Positions 47,481 to 58,838 of a stretch of DNA of 64,000 nucleotides are shown piece after piece. Both the position numbers and the translations under genes were made by a program. The notes beneath the pieces were generated by a model, which saw only the letters and a program-made list of their open reading frames with translations, had not been told where the DNA came from and ran no database searches. The stretch lies in contig JAZAYU010000012.1 in the NCBI GenBank assembly GCA_038501625.1, positions 1,116,001-1,180,000 on the forward strand, read 5' to 3'. Position 1 is the stretch's first letter. Each line of letters begins with the position of its first letter. This DNA comes from Corbicula japonica (taxonomy: Eukaryota > Mollusca > Bivalvia > Venerida > Cyrenidae).

Positions 47481-47940
47481 GATAAATTGTTCGTCTTATC
47501 AAAATGACATTTGCAAAAAAAATCTCTGATTTCTTCATAATAATCCCTAACAAGGCTGACGGAATTTCTAATGTTGCTGGATGAAATGTCAAATCTCATT
47601 CCCCCCAGTGTCTAATAATTAGTCAATTACATCAGGGGAAATGGAATTTTAGGAAGCTCCTAAATGTTTCATCGACTTCAGAGAAAGAACTTAGAGGCAT
47701 CACAATCAACTAATTAATCTGTCTGCAAGTGAAAGCATAGATGTGCCAATCAAAGTCATGTTAACTGACATACACATTTAATAGAAGTGACGTATAAGGT
47801 AGCTGGTCAAATCATCCTATTTATTGAGAATGACTCTCAGAGAGGGTAGCGCTTCACGCAAAATTACAGCAAATCAATCTTAATGTTATTGCTGTGGGCC
47901 AAATCCAGGATTAAGAATCGTCTGCCACGTATTACAAACA
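47481..47940. other. Intronic DNA, nothing recognised
   Basis: No supported feature. Confidence 0.45.
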
Positions 47941-48150
47941 ACGCCATGTTGATACACACATCGCCATGCCACGTGATACACACACCACCATGCCACGTGA
48001 TAAAAACATCACCATGCCACGTGATACATACACCAACATACCACGTGATACATACAACGCCATGCCACATGATACATACAAAGCCATGCCACGTGATACA
48101 TACACCATCATGACTCGTGATACATACACCATCATGCTACGTGATACATA
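47941..48150. repeat. 24-bp tandem array with CACGTG motifs, about 8 copies
   Basis: The unit is approximately CATGCCACGTGATACATACA plus CCAC. Five copies keep the palindrome CACGTG (an E-box core); others read CACATG, CTCGTG or TACGTG. Several frames are open on both strands because 24 is divisible by three. It lies in receptor intron 2. Confidence 0.9.
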
Positions 48151-49292
48151 GGGCGCAGGGTACCCGTGGCGAATTTCGGAGTCTGGGACTGCTTGTGAAC
48201 TTTTTCTTGAAAATACAAATTTTGTACTGCTAAAATTGTGTTGTTGTATGTTCTGTGTTGGAGGGGTGTGGCTTCATGCAAACCAAAGCAAACTGTTCTA
48301 CAGTAATTATCCTTCAGGATTTAATAAGACATAAAAGTTCAACCCTACCCCTGTTTTTAATTGCAAATCTGGCAAAAATCCTACATATTGGAAAACTTGT
48401 AAAATACTTCCTGCAGGAACTTTAAAAATAAAACCCCTGTTCCTGTTAATATTTCATGTTCCAAATTCCCCAAGCAAATTGAAAGTGTCCCTTTTTCATC
48501 TAGATTTTTCAGTATTTGTCATTTAAATACCTCACAGTCAAATTATTGGTCGGATTCAGTCGAACAAACAGTGTTTTTTCATCCGGTTATTATTCAACTA
48601 AAAATAAACTAAACTACCATCCTTGCCTTGAGCCACCAGATCAGATTTCTTATTACACAAACTATACATTATTAAAAACGAATCCCACATTTTTATTCGA
48701 ACAATGATTTTAATGAACCTTATTCCGGGGTACCTAAAAATTAAAAAGAACAACCGGATTAAACTGCGAAACTTTACCCTGCCCACATAAATCGCCACAC
48801 GAATTATTGAATGCTGTTGACTAGTTGTTAAAAGTTGAAAAACTTTGTAGTAAAAAAAAGATCTTGTCAAAATACTTTTACTGAAAACTAACAATCACGT
48901 AACATCATAATTATTAAGTATTTTGACAAATTTAAGACGTCACTTTCAAATTTGAAACTTATATTACTATTTTTGCCCAGTGCCAAAATTATGTTAGTAG
49001 ATTAGTTTCGTGCAAAATACCTACACGGATAACTTTGTAAAAAATTCAGTTTTGATTTAGAAACCAAAAATAAGGAATTGAGGAGAGAATTAAATTCCGT
49101 GAAAACTGAGCACGCTTTATTTTTCAATCAAACGTTGCGCTACCTTGTATATAGCATCTGACAGACATCGTTAACATTGACCTGCAATCTCATACGATTC
49201 AATTATTTTTATTACGTTTTACTCCGTGGGATAAGGCCAAAAGCCTATAGGCGACAAGTTTAATCCATCTCGAGATTCGTTAAGACGGATCA
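48151..49292. other. Intronic DNA, nothing recognised
   Basis: Overlapping frames at 48516-48707 (+) and 48598-48894 (-) show no domain. No exon supported. Confidence 0.45.
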
Positions 49293-49409
49293 GGGTTGAA
49301 GGTTATAAAGCTGAGCAAGGAAACAGTCTCAGACTGGTCGCCATTTCAGCCAATCAGGTGCTTGAGATTTGAGACTGGTTTCCAATCTCAGCTTTATAAC
49401 CTTCAACCC
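49293..49409. mobile_element. Palindromic MITE (family B), copy 2, 117 bp
   Basis: The outer arms GGGTTGAAGGTTATAAAGCT and complement (agctttataaccttcaaccc) are perfect. The interior matches the right arm of copy 1 ('gactggtcgccatttcagcc'), but most of the inner left arm is deleted, so it no longer folds fully. Confidence 0.9.
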
Positions 49410-49879
49410 AGGATATACACTGTTCGCTTTTAAATTCACTTGGTTATATTTGAACAAGAAGCGAACAAAGTAGATCAAGATCTGATGGCATAGATGCGAC
49501 AAAGTGATATAAAGCGGATCCGTGGGGTAAGGGGTAAATCGTACCACGCATACGAACGAAATGAGGGTTTTAGTGTCAGCTTTTATGTTTTAGGTTAGAC
49601 AGGTTTATCATTATTCTAACAAATCTGCTATGGAAAGCCTCCGCCATGCATTTCTCGAGATAAAACGCCAAATATCAGAGAGAACGAGTGAGCTATTACC
49701 AGTTTCAATTAGCAATACGTCAATTAAATTCTCAGAGAATGAGTTTCATCATTTATCATTTCTGCAACTCAAACATAATAGACGTTTTGCAAACAGGAAC
49801 AGGGATGCGACCAGTAAACGGAAGGAATTCCATGTTTATAATAAATCAAGAGATCAAAACTAACTATTGAGGGTCGTCC
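49410..49879. other. Intronic DNA, nothing recognised
   Basis: The frame at 49630-49863 (77 codons) has no recognisable domain or splice context. Confidence 0.4.
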
Positions 49880-50225
49880 AAAGTCATCATTGCACCGTCA
49901 TCAATAAAAAAGAAAATTATCAAAAACTTTCTAACGTCAATATGCAGATCAAAAATCATTTTACATAATTATTGTTATTAATGTATCGTTGTTTTACCTA
50001 CGTTGAGAACAGTAAATCTAAAATGGTTATGATTCTGACAATGATACCTTTTAACGACCTTTTAGTTATGAAGAGAGAAATCAACATTTCTAATCTTTTG
50101 TCAAGTTGTTGTCAGTATCATACCATGTTATACTAATATGCTCATCATATGGGCATTTAAAATGATGTTTAATTGAATCCCATTTTGCCGTAAGAGATAT
50201 TTTGATAGAAGTTTATCCCTAAACA
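49880..50225. mobile_element. Foldback element D, copy 5
   Basis: 'caccgtcatcaataaaaaag', 'aaaattatcaaaaac', 'ttattaatgtatcgttgttt', 'tacctacgttgagaacagta' and right-arm 'ttttgccgtaagagatattt' align with element D copies. It is shortened relative to the 690-bp copy. Confidence 0.65.
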
Positions 50226-50707
50226 TACTTATCCAAGTGAGTTTCAAGACCCGTGATTTCATTTCCTGGCATAGTTTGGGTTAAAATGTCGTTTATATGA
50301 AGAAGACAATACCAGTAAACGACAGACAACTCAAATGTTTATTTAAATCATGTTGTGAATATTAAACGCATCAAAATGCACCGAGTACGCTCAATATAAT
50401 TAAACGATTTTAAACCATGGCTTCATTTCTTGTTGTAAATTTTTCGGTAATTTTTTTTATAATTATTGATAATTTATTTCCTGGAAAATGCTAGTCATTA
50501 TAAATTAAAAGACTTGAAAAAAGGACAAAATCGGTTAAAATAATACCCATCATGGTCAAAAAGGACCATATTCAAGCGTTCATATGACAAAAACATTTCA
50601 TTTTACAAATGAAACGCTTTATTATAGTGAGAAACGCGGGTTCACTTTGCAGACCCTTACAGTTTTCTGGTTTTAACCCAGTAAATTATTCCGACAAATA
50701 ATCTAGT
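50226..50707. other. Intronic DNA before the 30/39-bp array
   Basis: No supported feature. Confidence 0.45.
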
Positions 50708-52318
50708 ACTTCCAAACGTTTGGATATATGCGACATTATTTCCAAACATTTGGATGTATGTGATACTATTTCCAAACATTTGGATATATGCGACATTGTT
50801 TCCTTAGTTTCCAAACATTTGGATATATGCGACACTATTTCCAAACATTTGGATATATGCGACACTATTTCCAATCATTTGGATATATGCGACACTATTT
50901 GCAAACATTTGGATATATGCGACACTATTTCCAATCATTTGGATATATGCGACACTATTTCCAATCATTTGGATATATGCGACATTATTTCCAAACATTT
51001 GGATATATGCGACACTATTTCCAATCATTTTGATATATGCGACACTATTTGCAAACATTTGGATAAATGCGACACTATTTCCAATCATTTGGATATATGC
51101 GACATTATTTCCAAACATTTGGATATATGCGACACTATTTCCAATCATTTGGATATATGCGACACTATTTGCAAACATTTGGATATATGCGACATTATTT
51201 CCTTAGTTTCCAAACATTTGGATATATGCGACACTATTTCCAATCATTTGGATATATGCGACACTATTTCCAAACATTTGGATATATGCGACATTATTTC
51301 CTTAGTTTCCAAACATTTGGATATATGCGACACTATTTCCAATCATTTGGATATATGCGACACTATTTCCAAACATTTGGATATATGCGACACTATTTCC
51401 AATCATTTGGATATATGCGACACTATTTCCAAACATTTGGATATATGCGACATTATTTCCTTAGTTTCCAAACATTTATATATGCGCCATTATTTGCAAA
51501 CATTTGGATATATGCGACACTATTTCCTTAGTTTCCAAACATTTGGATATATGCGCCATTATTTCCAAACATTTGGATATATGCGACACTATTTGCAAAC
51601 ATTTGGATATATGCGACACTATTTCCAATCATTTGGATATATGCGACACTATTTTCAAACATTTGGATATATGCGACATTATTTCCTTAGTTTCCAAACA
51701 TTTGGATATATGCGACACTATTTCCAATCATTTGGATATATGCGACACTATTTCCAAACATTTGGATATATGCGACACTATTTCCAATCATTTGGATATA
51801 TGCGACACTATTTCCAAACATTTGGATATATGCGACATTATTTCCTTAGTTTCCAAACATTTATATATGCGCCATTATTTCCAAACATTTGGATATATGC
51901 GACATAAACATTTGGATATATGCGACATTATTTCCAAACATTTGGATATATGCGACATTATTTCCAAACATTTGGATATATGCGACATTATTTCCAAACT
52001 TTTGGACATATGGGACATTATTTCCTTAGTTTCCGAACATTTGGATATATGCGACATTATTTCCTAAGTTTCCAAACATTTGGATATATGCGACATTATT
52101 TCCAAATATTTGGATATATGCGACACTATTTCTTTAGTTTCCGAACATTTGGATATATGCCACATAATTTTCTTAGTTTCCGAACATTTGGATATATGCG
52201 ACATTATTTCCTTAGTTTCCAAACATTTGGATATTGCGTCATTATTCCTTAGTTTCCAAACATCTGGATATAGCGTCATTATTTCCTTAGTTTCCAAACA
52301 TTTGGTTATATGCGACTC
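50708..52318. repeat. 30/39-bp minisatellite, about 1.6 kb
   Basis: The basic unit is GGATATATGCGACACTATTT plus CCAAACATTT (30 bp), about 50 copies. A 39-bp version carries an extra 9 bp ('cttagtttc') that duplicates the neighbouring 'tttcc', and it recurs every few units. Main variants are cact/catt, ccaatc/ccaaac and gcaaac. Both lengths are multiples of three, so long frames such as + 50720-51907 (HLDICDTISN repeats) and minus frames are open together. Towards the 3' end the units decay and lose bases. It lies in intron 2 and I do not regard it as coding. Confidence 0.95.
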
Positions 52319-53362
52319 TCGACACTTTAAGAGCCATAGTTATAAATAAAAAAATAAAGAAGGTTTTCAATCTCGGATCACTTGGCCGGTCACTTTAATC
52401 CAGATTTACCATTTTTGAGTTTAAATCAGATTCTTAATCTGAGACTGAACAGAGCCCAACAGAACTTGTTATTCAAAATAGTAAGTTGCATTTTGTAAAA
52501 CATACAACCTGACCTATCAACATAGTTTTTAAGAAGATGCTTCGATGGTTAAGCATGTAAACGCGGTATTAATCAGTATTTAGAAAACGGTCCACAGATT
52601 AGGTTCGGAATCGCTATGGGTTTTATTAAATAAGCCTCTGTTAGCCATACCGATGACAAATACGTAGAATATTTATCTGACCTTTCGTATAATTTCATTT
52701 TTAAGGTAATGTCTATCTTTCCGGTCACAGTAATTTTGTTTATTACACACGAACAGAACTTCTAATAAGGTTCGTTTGTTCAAATGAACCTACTTGTTTC
52801 TAGTTTATATCAGGGATCGTTTGAAGCTTATTAAATGTCTGATCGGAGAGAAAACATATTTTCGTTCTAAGTAGCAGCCTCTTTTTATCTGTTCGTGACT
52901 GATGAGTTAAGTGATCGAAAATTAGTTGGTATCACTACATACGGATTTGTTCTATGGTTTAAGTGAGGTTCAAAGGTCAGGCCCAGGTTCACAATCCTTT
53001 CTTTAATGCAAACCGATGTTTTGGATTTACTTTTATAACGTATTAATGGGCAATATGGTTTTACATGCAAGAAAATCTTTAAAATAAACTAAAAATCATA
53101 CTTGCGATGGAAAAATGTTAACTGTTCAGTATTCACAACAAGGTTTAAGAATGATCGTCAGTTTCAGAGACAAGCATTTATTCTACTGTATAAAATGTAT
53201 TCATTAACTGATATAGGCATACTTGCCATGAACTCCCACGGGTATTGTTTATCAGTTATGCGATGAGCTGAGATCTTTTTGTTAGCCTCTTGATCAATAT
53301 CACGTCTCAATGTAGTCTTATCTAGATGATGTCACGAAACTGAAAGGTTTATCAAAATATAA
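52319..53362. other. Intronic DNA, nothing recognised
   Basis: No supported feature. Confidence 0.45.
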
Positions 53363-53596
53363 ATAAGTAGCCATTGTATTAATAGTATTACTATCACAAA
53401 AGATAAAGTGAGTGAGTTAAATGATCAGTTATTTTATAATTTGCTGACGCCGGTGAATAATATGTTAAGGAAAATAGGAGAATACTTTGGTAGATGTAGA
53501 TTCAAAGTAAAACACAGTTCAAACTCTGCTGTTGCTGCTTCAACTTTATATTCTTCTACATCTACTTCTGCTAGTTCCTTTACAATACTAATTTAA
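53363..53596 (+). other. 78-codon open frame of unknown status
   Basis: An open frame on the receptor strand, within what I take as intron 2. It reads SELNDQLFYNLLTPVNNMLR, then KIGEYFGRCRFKVKH, then a Ser/Thr/Ala-rich tail (STSTSASSFTILI) and a stop. No family recognised. There is an ATG only part-way, no clear splice sites and no second copy. Its composition is more protein-like than most frames here, but it may be chance. Confidence 0.2.
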
Positions 53597-54362
53597 GAAG
53601 ATTAGTATTAATAAGGTTTTTATTTTAAACTTTTATTAAGTTTCCAACATAATTATATGGTATATACATTACACCACCAACCAAAAATAATTCGCACGCT
53701 GCGCCTTAGTCAAACAAAATACATTTAAATCTCAATGCAAGTTACTTAAATGAACATGTCGAAGTCATTGATTATTTGAAAGCGTTTACTATTGGGTTAT
53801 TTCAAATTTTGTAGTGCAACCACTTATGTACTGAGAAAATGTTTTAGACTTTGGTTACTTACTATAGCGCCTTTGAAAAATGTCTGTGACTGACTTCGTT
53901 TTTTATTGGTTTGAATTTAAAAAAAGAAGAAACAACACAAAAAAACACACCCTCGTATAATCAGGTACAAGGACACCCGATGGATGTTTTTATGTTTACT
54001 GTTCCCAAGATGATTTTATCCTATTAAAAAGATAAATATTCTTAAGTATACTTCAATACGATAATAAGGTTTGGGAACATTTTCAAAGAGCAAAAAAAAA
54101 CAACAAACAAACAATATATTATTATATATTATATACCCATGCATGGTTTTAGAATTGTTCCGCGTTAAGCCGCAAAATTGATACAACACGTCAGATTAGT
54201 AATTCCGTATTGGACAATGTCCGTTTTCCAATTCTTTATTTTGCCGGTTCCCGTGATATTGTTTACATACACAACTCGATTAATACGAACCTACAGAATG
54301 CATACTGTTATAATATTCCATATAATTTTATATTATTAATAAACTATTATTATTCTATTCAG
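53597..54362. other. 3' end of intron 2
   Basis: A+T-rich sequence ending with the acceptor 'ttattattctattcag' of exon 3. Confidence 0.5.
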
Positions 54363-54496
54363 TTGTTGGCTATTGACGTGGGTGTACTACCAGGGAGTGC
54401 AGTTGAGGGAATTGTGAAGCAGCTCAACCCAAGACTGTACACTAAAAGCCAGAAACATCTTGTTGAAACTACTGATATTGCCATCAAAAAACTCAT
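54363..54496 (+). CDS. NMDA-type glutamate receptor, S2-start exon
   Basis: A 134-bp exon between 'tattctattcag' and 'gtaagtataa'. It begins in phase 0, matching the phase-0 donor at 43636, and ends two bases into a codon (phase 2). The translation LLAIDVGVLPGSAVEGIVKQ, then LNPRLYTKSQKHLVETTDIAIKKL, fits the start of the S2 ligand-binding half: a 'G-x-x-x-G-S-A-x-E' segment like the G-T-x-x-x-G-S-T-E of GluN subunits, then an amphipathic helix and a region that usually leads to the 'G-K-L-D-A-F-I' strand. Position, phase and motif all fit the receptor, but the match is short. The exon encoding the rest of S2 and M4 was not found. Confidence 0.75.
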
Positions 54497-54590
54497 GTAA
54501 GTATAAACTTCCTCGATTGATCCATGTGAAAAATGCATTCTATATTTTTTTTCTTATTCAGAAATTCGATTTTGACGCTTCTGTCATTTC

Positions 54591-55412
54591 CGAGAGGCGT
54601 TCTAAAATTAAAGCAAACGTTATTACGTATTTATATTGACCAGTGTACACATGTTAAACGAATTCCTGCTGTCAGCATAAACCTTTGTCTACCTGGCTGA
54701 ACATTTAAGATAAAGACAAGTAAAAGAACAATGTTTATAAATTTTGAATACACCGTAAAAATAATATTTGTACTTTCCTGTTTGATTATAAAGTTCAACT
54801 GATCTGCTAGCCTGGCTTCGGACAACACAGTCCTAAACAGGGGAGAAGGTTTAAATAATGGAAAATGAACGAGCTGTGAATTAAAAAATGCGGTATGATA
54901 TGAAGTTAACTACCCAGACTACCCTCGGGCCAATATGACTCCCTTGGCCCAATAACAACGCCAATATGAATTCACTTGATTAATAACATTATAGTATAAA
55001 CTGCCCGATTCCTACAAATAATATTGATCTTAATACTTTATTGAAAAATTGTTTCTCTTTTAGAGTTGTTTACACACCGTTATTTCACTTTTGAAACTGG
55101 TTTTCGTACCTTAATTGTAATTAAGTAATATAAACTCTTTTTAAAATAGGAAATCAGAATTCAAACTTAATAAAAATTTAGGAATAAGATAAGAAGATGA
55201 AGCGAATTTTTTGGTCTTTAAAAAATTGGTATTGACCTATATAATCTAAGAATGTCCCCGGCCAAGTCATTTTCCCGTATTCAGAAATGGTAGACATTTT
55301 TAGGGGTATTTAGAGGAATGATTGGTGCATCTAGGTATAATTACAACACTTAAACAAACATATATTAGTCTGCAATATAACTACATTTGCATTTGTTTCC
55401 GAACGTCTCTCG
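54591..55412. mobile_element. Mariner-like element, copy 1, decayed
   Basis: The left end 'cgagaggcgttctaaaatta' and right end 'tttccgaacgtctctcg' are imperfect complements. The interior ('ggcttcggacaacacagtcc', 'gatgaagcgaattttttggt', 'gattggtgcatct') is shared with copy 2 at 55778-56640 in the same orientation. It starts about 95 bp after the receptor exon. No intact transposase. Confidence 0.75.
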
Positions 55413-55775
55413 AATACATTACTTAATGTTTATTGAATCGATATATTAATCTACATCCGGAAACACACTTTAAAGTTATATCAATTGTAGTTTTTCTTGC
55501 ATTTGATTTGTTTGCTCTCTGATTGTATTCGACCTTATCGTTTTGTAAGCGTTTTAGTGTCTTTTTGTCTGTTCTTTTGACATTAATTAAAATGACTGCC
55601 AGTAAAACGGGATGTATCTAACTCCAATCAGCAATGTATTGAGAATCTTGTGTATTTTACAGGCGAAGGTCTGAGATATTAGATATGACGAATAGTGTCT
55701 GAACTCTTTAACAAAACAGGGTTTTTCCACTAATTATAATCTACTTTAGCAAAATCTTAAAAATATTATATACCA
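55413..55775. other. Spacer between the two mariner-like copies
   Basis: About 360 bp of A+T-rich DNA with no recognised feature. Confidence 0.5.
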
Positions 55776-55777
55776 TA

Positions 55778-56640
55778 CGAGTGGTGTTCGAAAAGTAATG
55801 CAAAGGTCATTACAGGACCAATATTGATGAGTGTAAACACGTATTATGAATGTCTGCTGTCATAAAACCTATCGTTTAATAAGCCTGTAAATCTCATCTT
55901 CACAAGTTTAGAATTTCACAGATCTTTAAATAGGGTATGCTAGAATATACTAGCCTAGATTACGACTTAAGCAAATATAAGGTTCAGATAATAATAATAA
56001 AAAATTAAACAGCAATGCTTAAACATTTTGAATACATCATAAAGTAAGACCGTTTATATTGTCCATTTGATTATAAAACAAATTTGCTCTGCTATTTTGG
56101 CTTCGGACAACATAGTCCTAAACTGGGGAGGTAAGTTTTAATAATGAAAAATAACAGGGGTTCGTAACAATGCTTTTAGTTAAATTTAGACACAGGAATT
56201 TTTAAAAATGCTAGGTGTGTGTTAAAGATAACTACTCACTCAGTATATCCATGTATAAATTGTGACTTTTCCCATAAAATAATATTAATCTTAACTCTTA
56301 GTCGATAATTTTTTCTCTTTTGGACTTGCTAAGACACCGTCATTCAAGTTATTGAAACTAATTAATTAAGAAGTTAAATTGTAATTTAGCAATACAACAT
56401 ATTTTTCTAACAAGAAATCAAAATTTCTTCAAAATAATTATTCAGAAATAAGAAAAGACGATGAAGCAAACTTTTTGGTTTATGCCCTGAAAATTACGGT
56501 GTAAATTGAAAAAAACTGGCTGAAATTTTTAGAGTATTTATTGGTGATGATTGGTGCATCAAAGAATAACTTAAAACATTTGAAAATCTATATATGTTCT
56601 GCAATATAATCGCATTTGCATTACTTTTCGAACACACTCG
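55778..56640. mobile_element. Mariner-like element, copy 2, 863 bp
   Basis: The termini CGAGTGGTGTTCGAAAAGTA and 'tacttttcgaacacactcg' are near-perfect inverted repeats with TA on each side (55776-55777, 56641-56642). Such 'cgag...gttcgaaaagta' ends are typical of mariner-related elements. No intact transposase is readable; the frames at 56494-56818 are short and unrecognised. Confidence 0.85.
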
Positions 56641-56642
56641 TA

Positions 56643-58836
56643 TATTTGAATCTATAAAACTAAAACAACATTTCTTATTCAAACCATCAAAGCTGTTAAT
56701 AAACTTCCAAGAAAAAATTGGTTTGATATTTAACCACATTGCCTTGCTAATCATGGAGTCCTTTATTATTGAAATATCTAATTGTAGAAGGGGACATCAA
56801 CCTCAAGAACGTTTATAACCGTCAACAATTTCTTCTAACATGACATAAAACAAAATTAAAAGACAGATGAAGTTCGTGTAAAACCTCCCAAAATATCATG
56901 CATGACAACCACCAAGAACATGTTTTAATGTCTAGGGAAACAAAACTGAAATCGCGGAATAAACTCTAGAATTTTCCAAAGCAAGCTCTAGTAAGGAATT
57001 AAGCGAGCCTATAAAGCGCTCGATGCATTTTGATGCATGCTGCTTGGGATCTTCTTTCAACATTGTACTCATCACTTTCTCATAAGATATGCTAACTTGT
57101 TTCATCGGAAAACATTTGTAGCTATAAACTTTAACATCTTCTAATGAATAAAGCCTTTTCGAACTGATAATAAACCGTTTTGTACTTATTGTTCTTTTCA
57201 AATTTATACTTAATGGACTTTGTCAGGACCACATCGATCACTGTCATTCTAACTGGATTCTATGTGTGTAAGATTTGATAAATCTATTTACCAAACAAGT
57301 AATAGGTCTTTGTAATTATTATAATTAACATTGCTGTTACTGATCTGTTATTCGGAAATGACTTTAAGTTGCCCTTTTTTCCGATCATCAGGGTGACATC
57401 TCCACAGAGTATCTCGTTTCTAAACGATTTTCTTAATATCGATAATGACCCATTTTCAACCAGTGTCAATAAAACTTATACTAATGAACTTCACCGCAAC
57501 AATATCAAATAGAAAATTTATTTTATCTGAGTTTTTCTATTAAACATTTGTTCGTAACTACTAATATTATTTTGACCTTGAAAGTGTAAATTTTAGAAAC
57601 TGGTCTAAACTCTCAACTAACAAAAGGTTTTGCAAAGTCTGACCTTTCCAATGCGGTGATCCCAAGTTCTTATTCATGTTAACTGTTTTAGAGTATTATT
57701 TAATTGGTCAAATGAACTCATTTTCTTTTCCTCTCTACTTTTTGGTTGCGTGGGTATGCTGTCTTTTTAAATCTTTCTTTCTGATATTCATATTTCAAAA
57801 TCTGGTTCAGTTATTACAGACTCAGGAGGTACTTGTCAAGATTCTGCTAAATTTTAATGTTTTAATTATAACCAAATTTTAAAGAGTCAACCCGTAAGCA
57901 AATTCACTATTTTTATGCAATTGCTCCTTACAGAAATAAGTCTCTTAAATTTTATAAGGCTTTTTTATGTAAACAAGTTTTTATCGAAGATCTATGTGTT
58001 ATTGTTACGTTACCTAGGGTAAAATAAAACATAATTTATTTCGAATGAAAGACGATTTTTCACCATGGTCGAAAATATTTATCAATTTATGGCAGTCAAA
58101 GTAAACCAAACACTAATCATACATCTTTGACAGTTGGCTGTAGATATCTGATTGTAAAAAAACTCTGTTTATTAACTTTGCTTCAGAGTAATACTCAATC
58201 CGGATTGAAACTCCCACAGTGTACTTCTGCTTTTTCTAGCAAAACAATAAACACAGGAACTCGCATGTAAATTAACCTTCAAAATCAGGTTGGGCGTATT
58301 TAAAAAAAAACTAAACAACTACGCTAATAGATCACAGGACAACGTCAACTTGTTAACACCTGATTTTGCACGAAACGACCGTGAATTAACAGTTCCAGAC
58401 AAACCGAGAAAAATGGTTTGGCAACTTTTTATGTTGGAAAATTGGACGCTTACAAATGAACAACAACAAAAAATAAGTTAGAAGCTAGCTCGCTTTTGTT
58501 TGACAATTATTCTTCGCACCGGAATGGAGGGACCTCATAAGAAAACACATCACTTAATCACGGTTTAGTGATGAGACAATAAAACAATAGTGTCATACTT
58601 AGCCCTTACACCAAAATTAGGTCAAACTTAAGATAAGGCGTTAATAAAAATAATAAGATAAATGTGTCATGAAACAGTAACAAAAATTTATAAAAATGTA
58701 ACATTGAAAGCAACCGAAAACCATAACACAAATGAAAAAATACCGACTCGATTTGACTGAGCTCATTCATGAGTAGTTTATAGTTTAGGAGATATCTCTT
58801 CTATCAGATCTGACTCCTCAACATGCATTATTCATA
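56643..58836. other. A+T-rich DNA, no supported exon
   Basis: Several 60-90-codon frames (56932-57201, 57284-57469, 57676-57882, 58290-58481) lack recognisable domains. Confidence 0.45.
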
Positions 58837-58838
58837 TA

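Larger units (their letters stand above)
43637..54362 (+). other. Receptor intron 2, about 10.7 kb, repeat-laden
   Basis: A phase-0 intron from 'gtaagtaaat' to 'tattctattcag'. It contains the 79-bp array, two palindromic B elements, a 469-bp inverted repeat, ATT and ATTT microsatellites, the CACGTG array, element D copy 5 and the 30/39-bp minisatellite. The assignment rests on exon 3 belonging to the same gene. Confidence 0.75.

Noticed and set aside
47864..48151. Overlapping open frames on both strands
   Set aside because: They arise from the 24-bp CACGTG tandem array.
50708..52318. CRISPR-like appearance of regular repeats
   Set aside because: There are no unique spacers of constant length and no cas genes; the unit is contiguous and the genome is animal.
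50720..52349. Frames of up to 395 codons with HLDICDTISN-type repeats
   Set aside because: Translation of the 30/39-bp minisatellite, both lengths divisible by three, open in several frames and on both strands.
58289..58481. Terminal receptor exon after 'caaaatcag'
   Set aside because: The phase fits exon 3, but the translation lacks the rest of S2 and M4 and resembles no receptor tail I know; a one-in-three phase match is weak.
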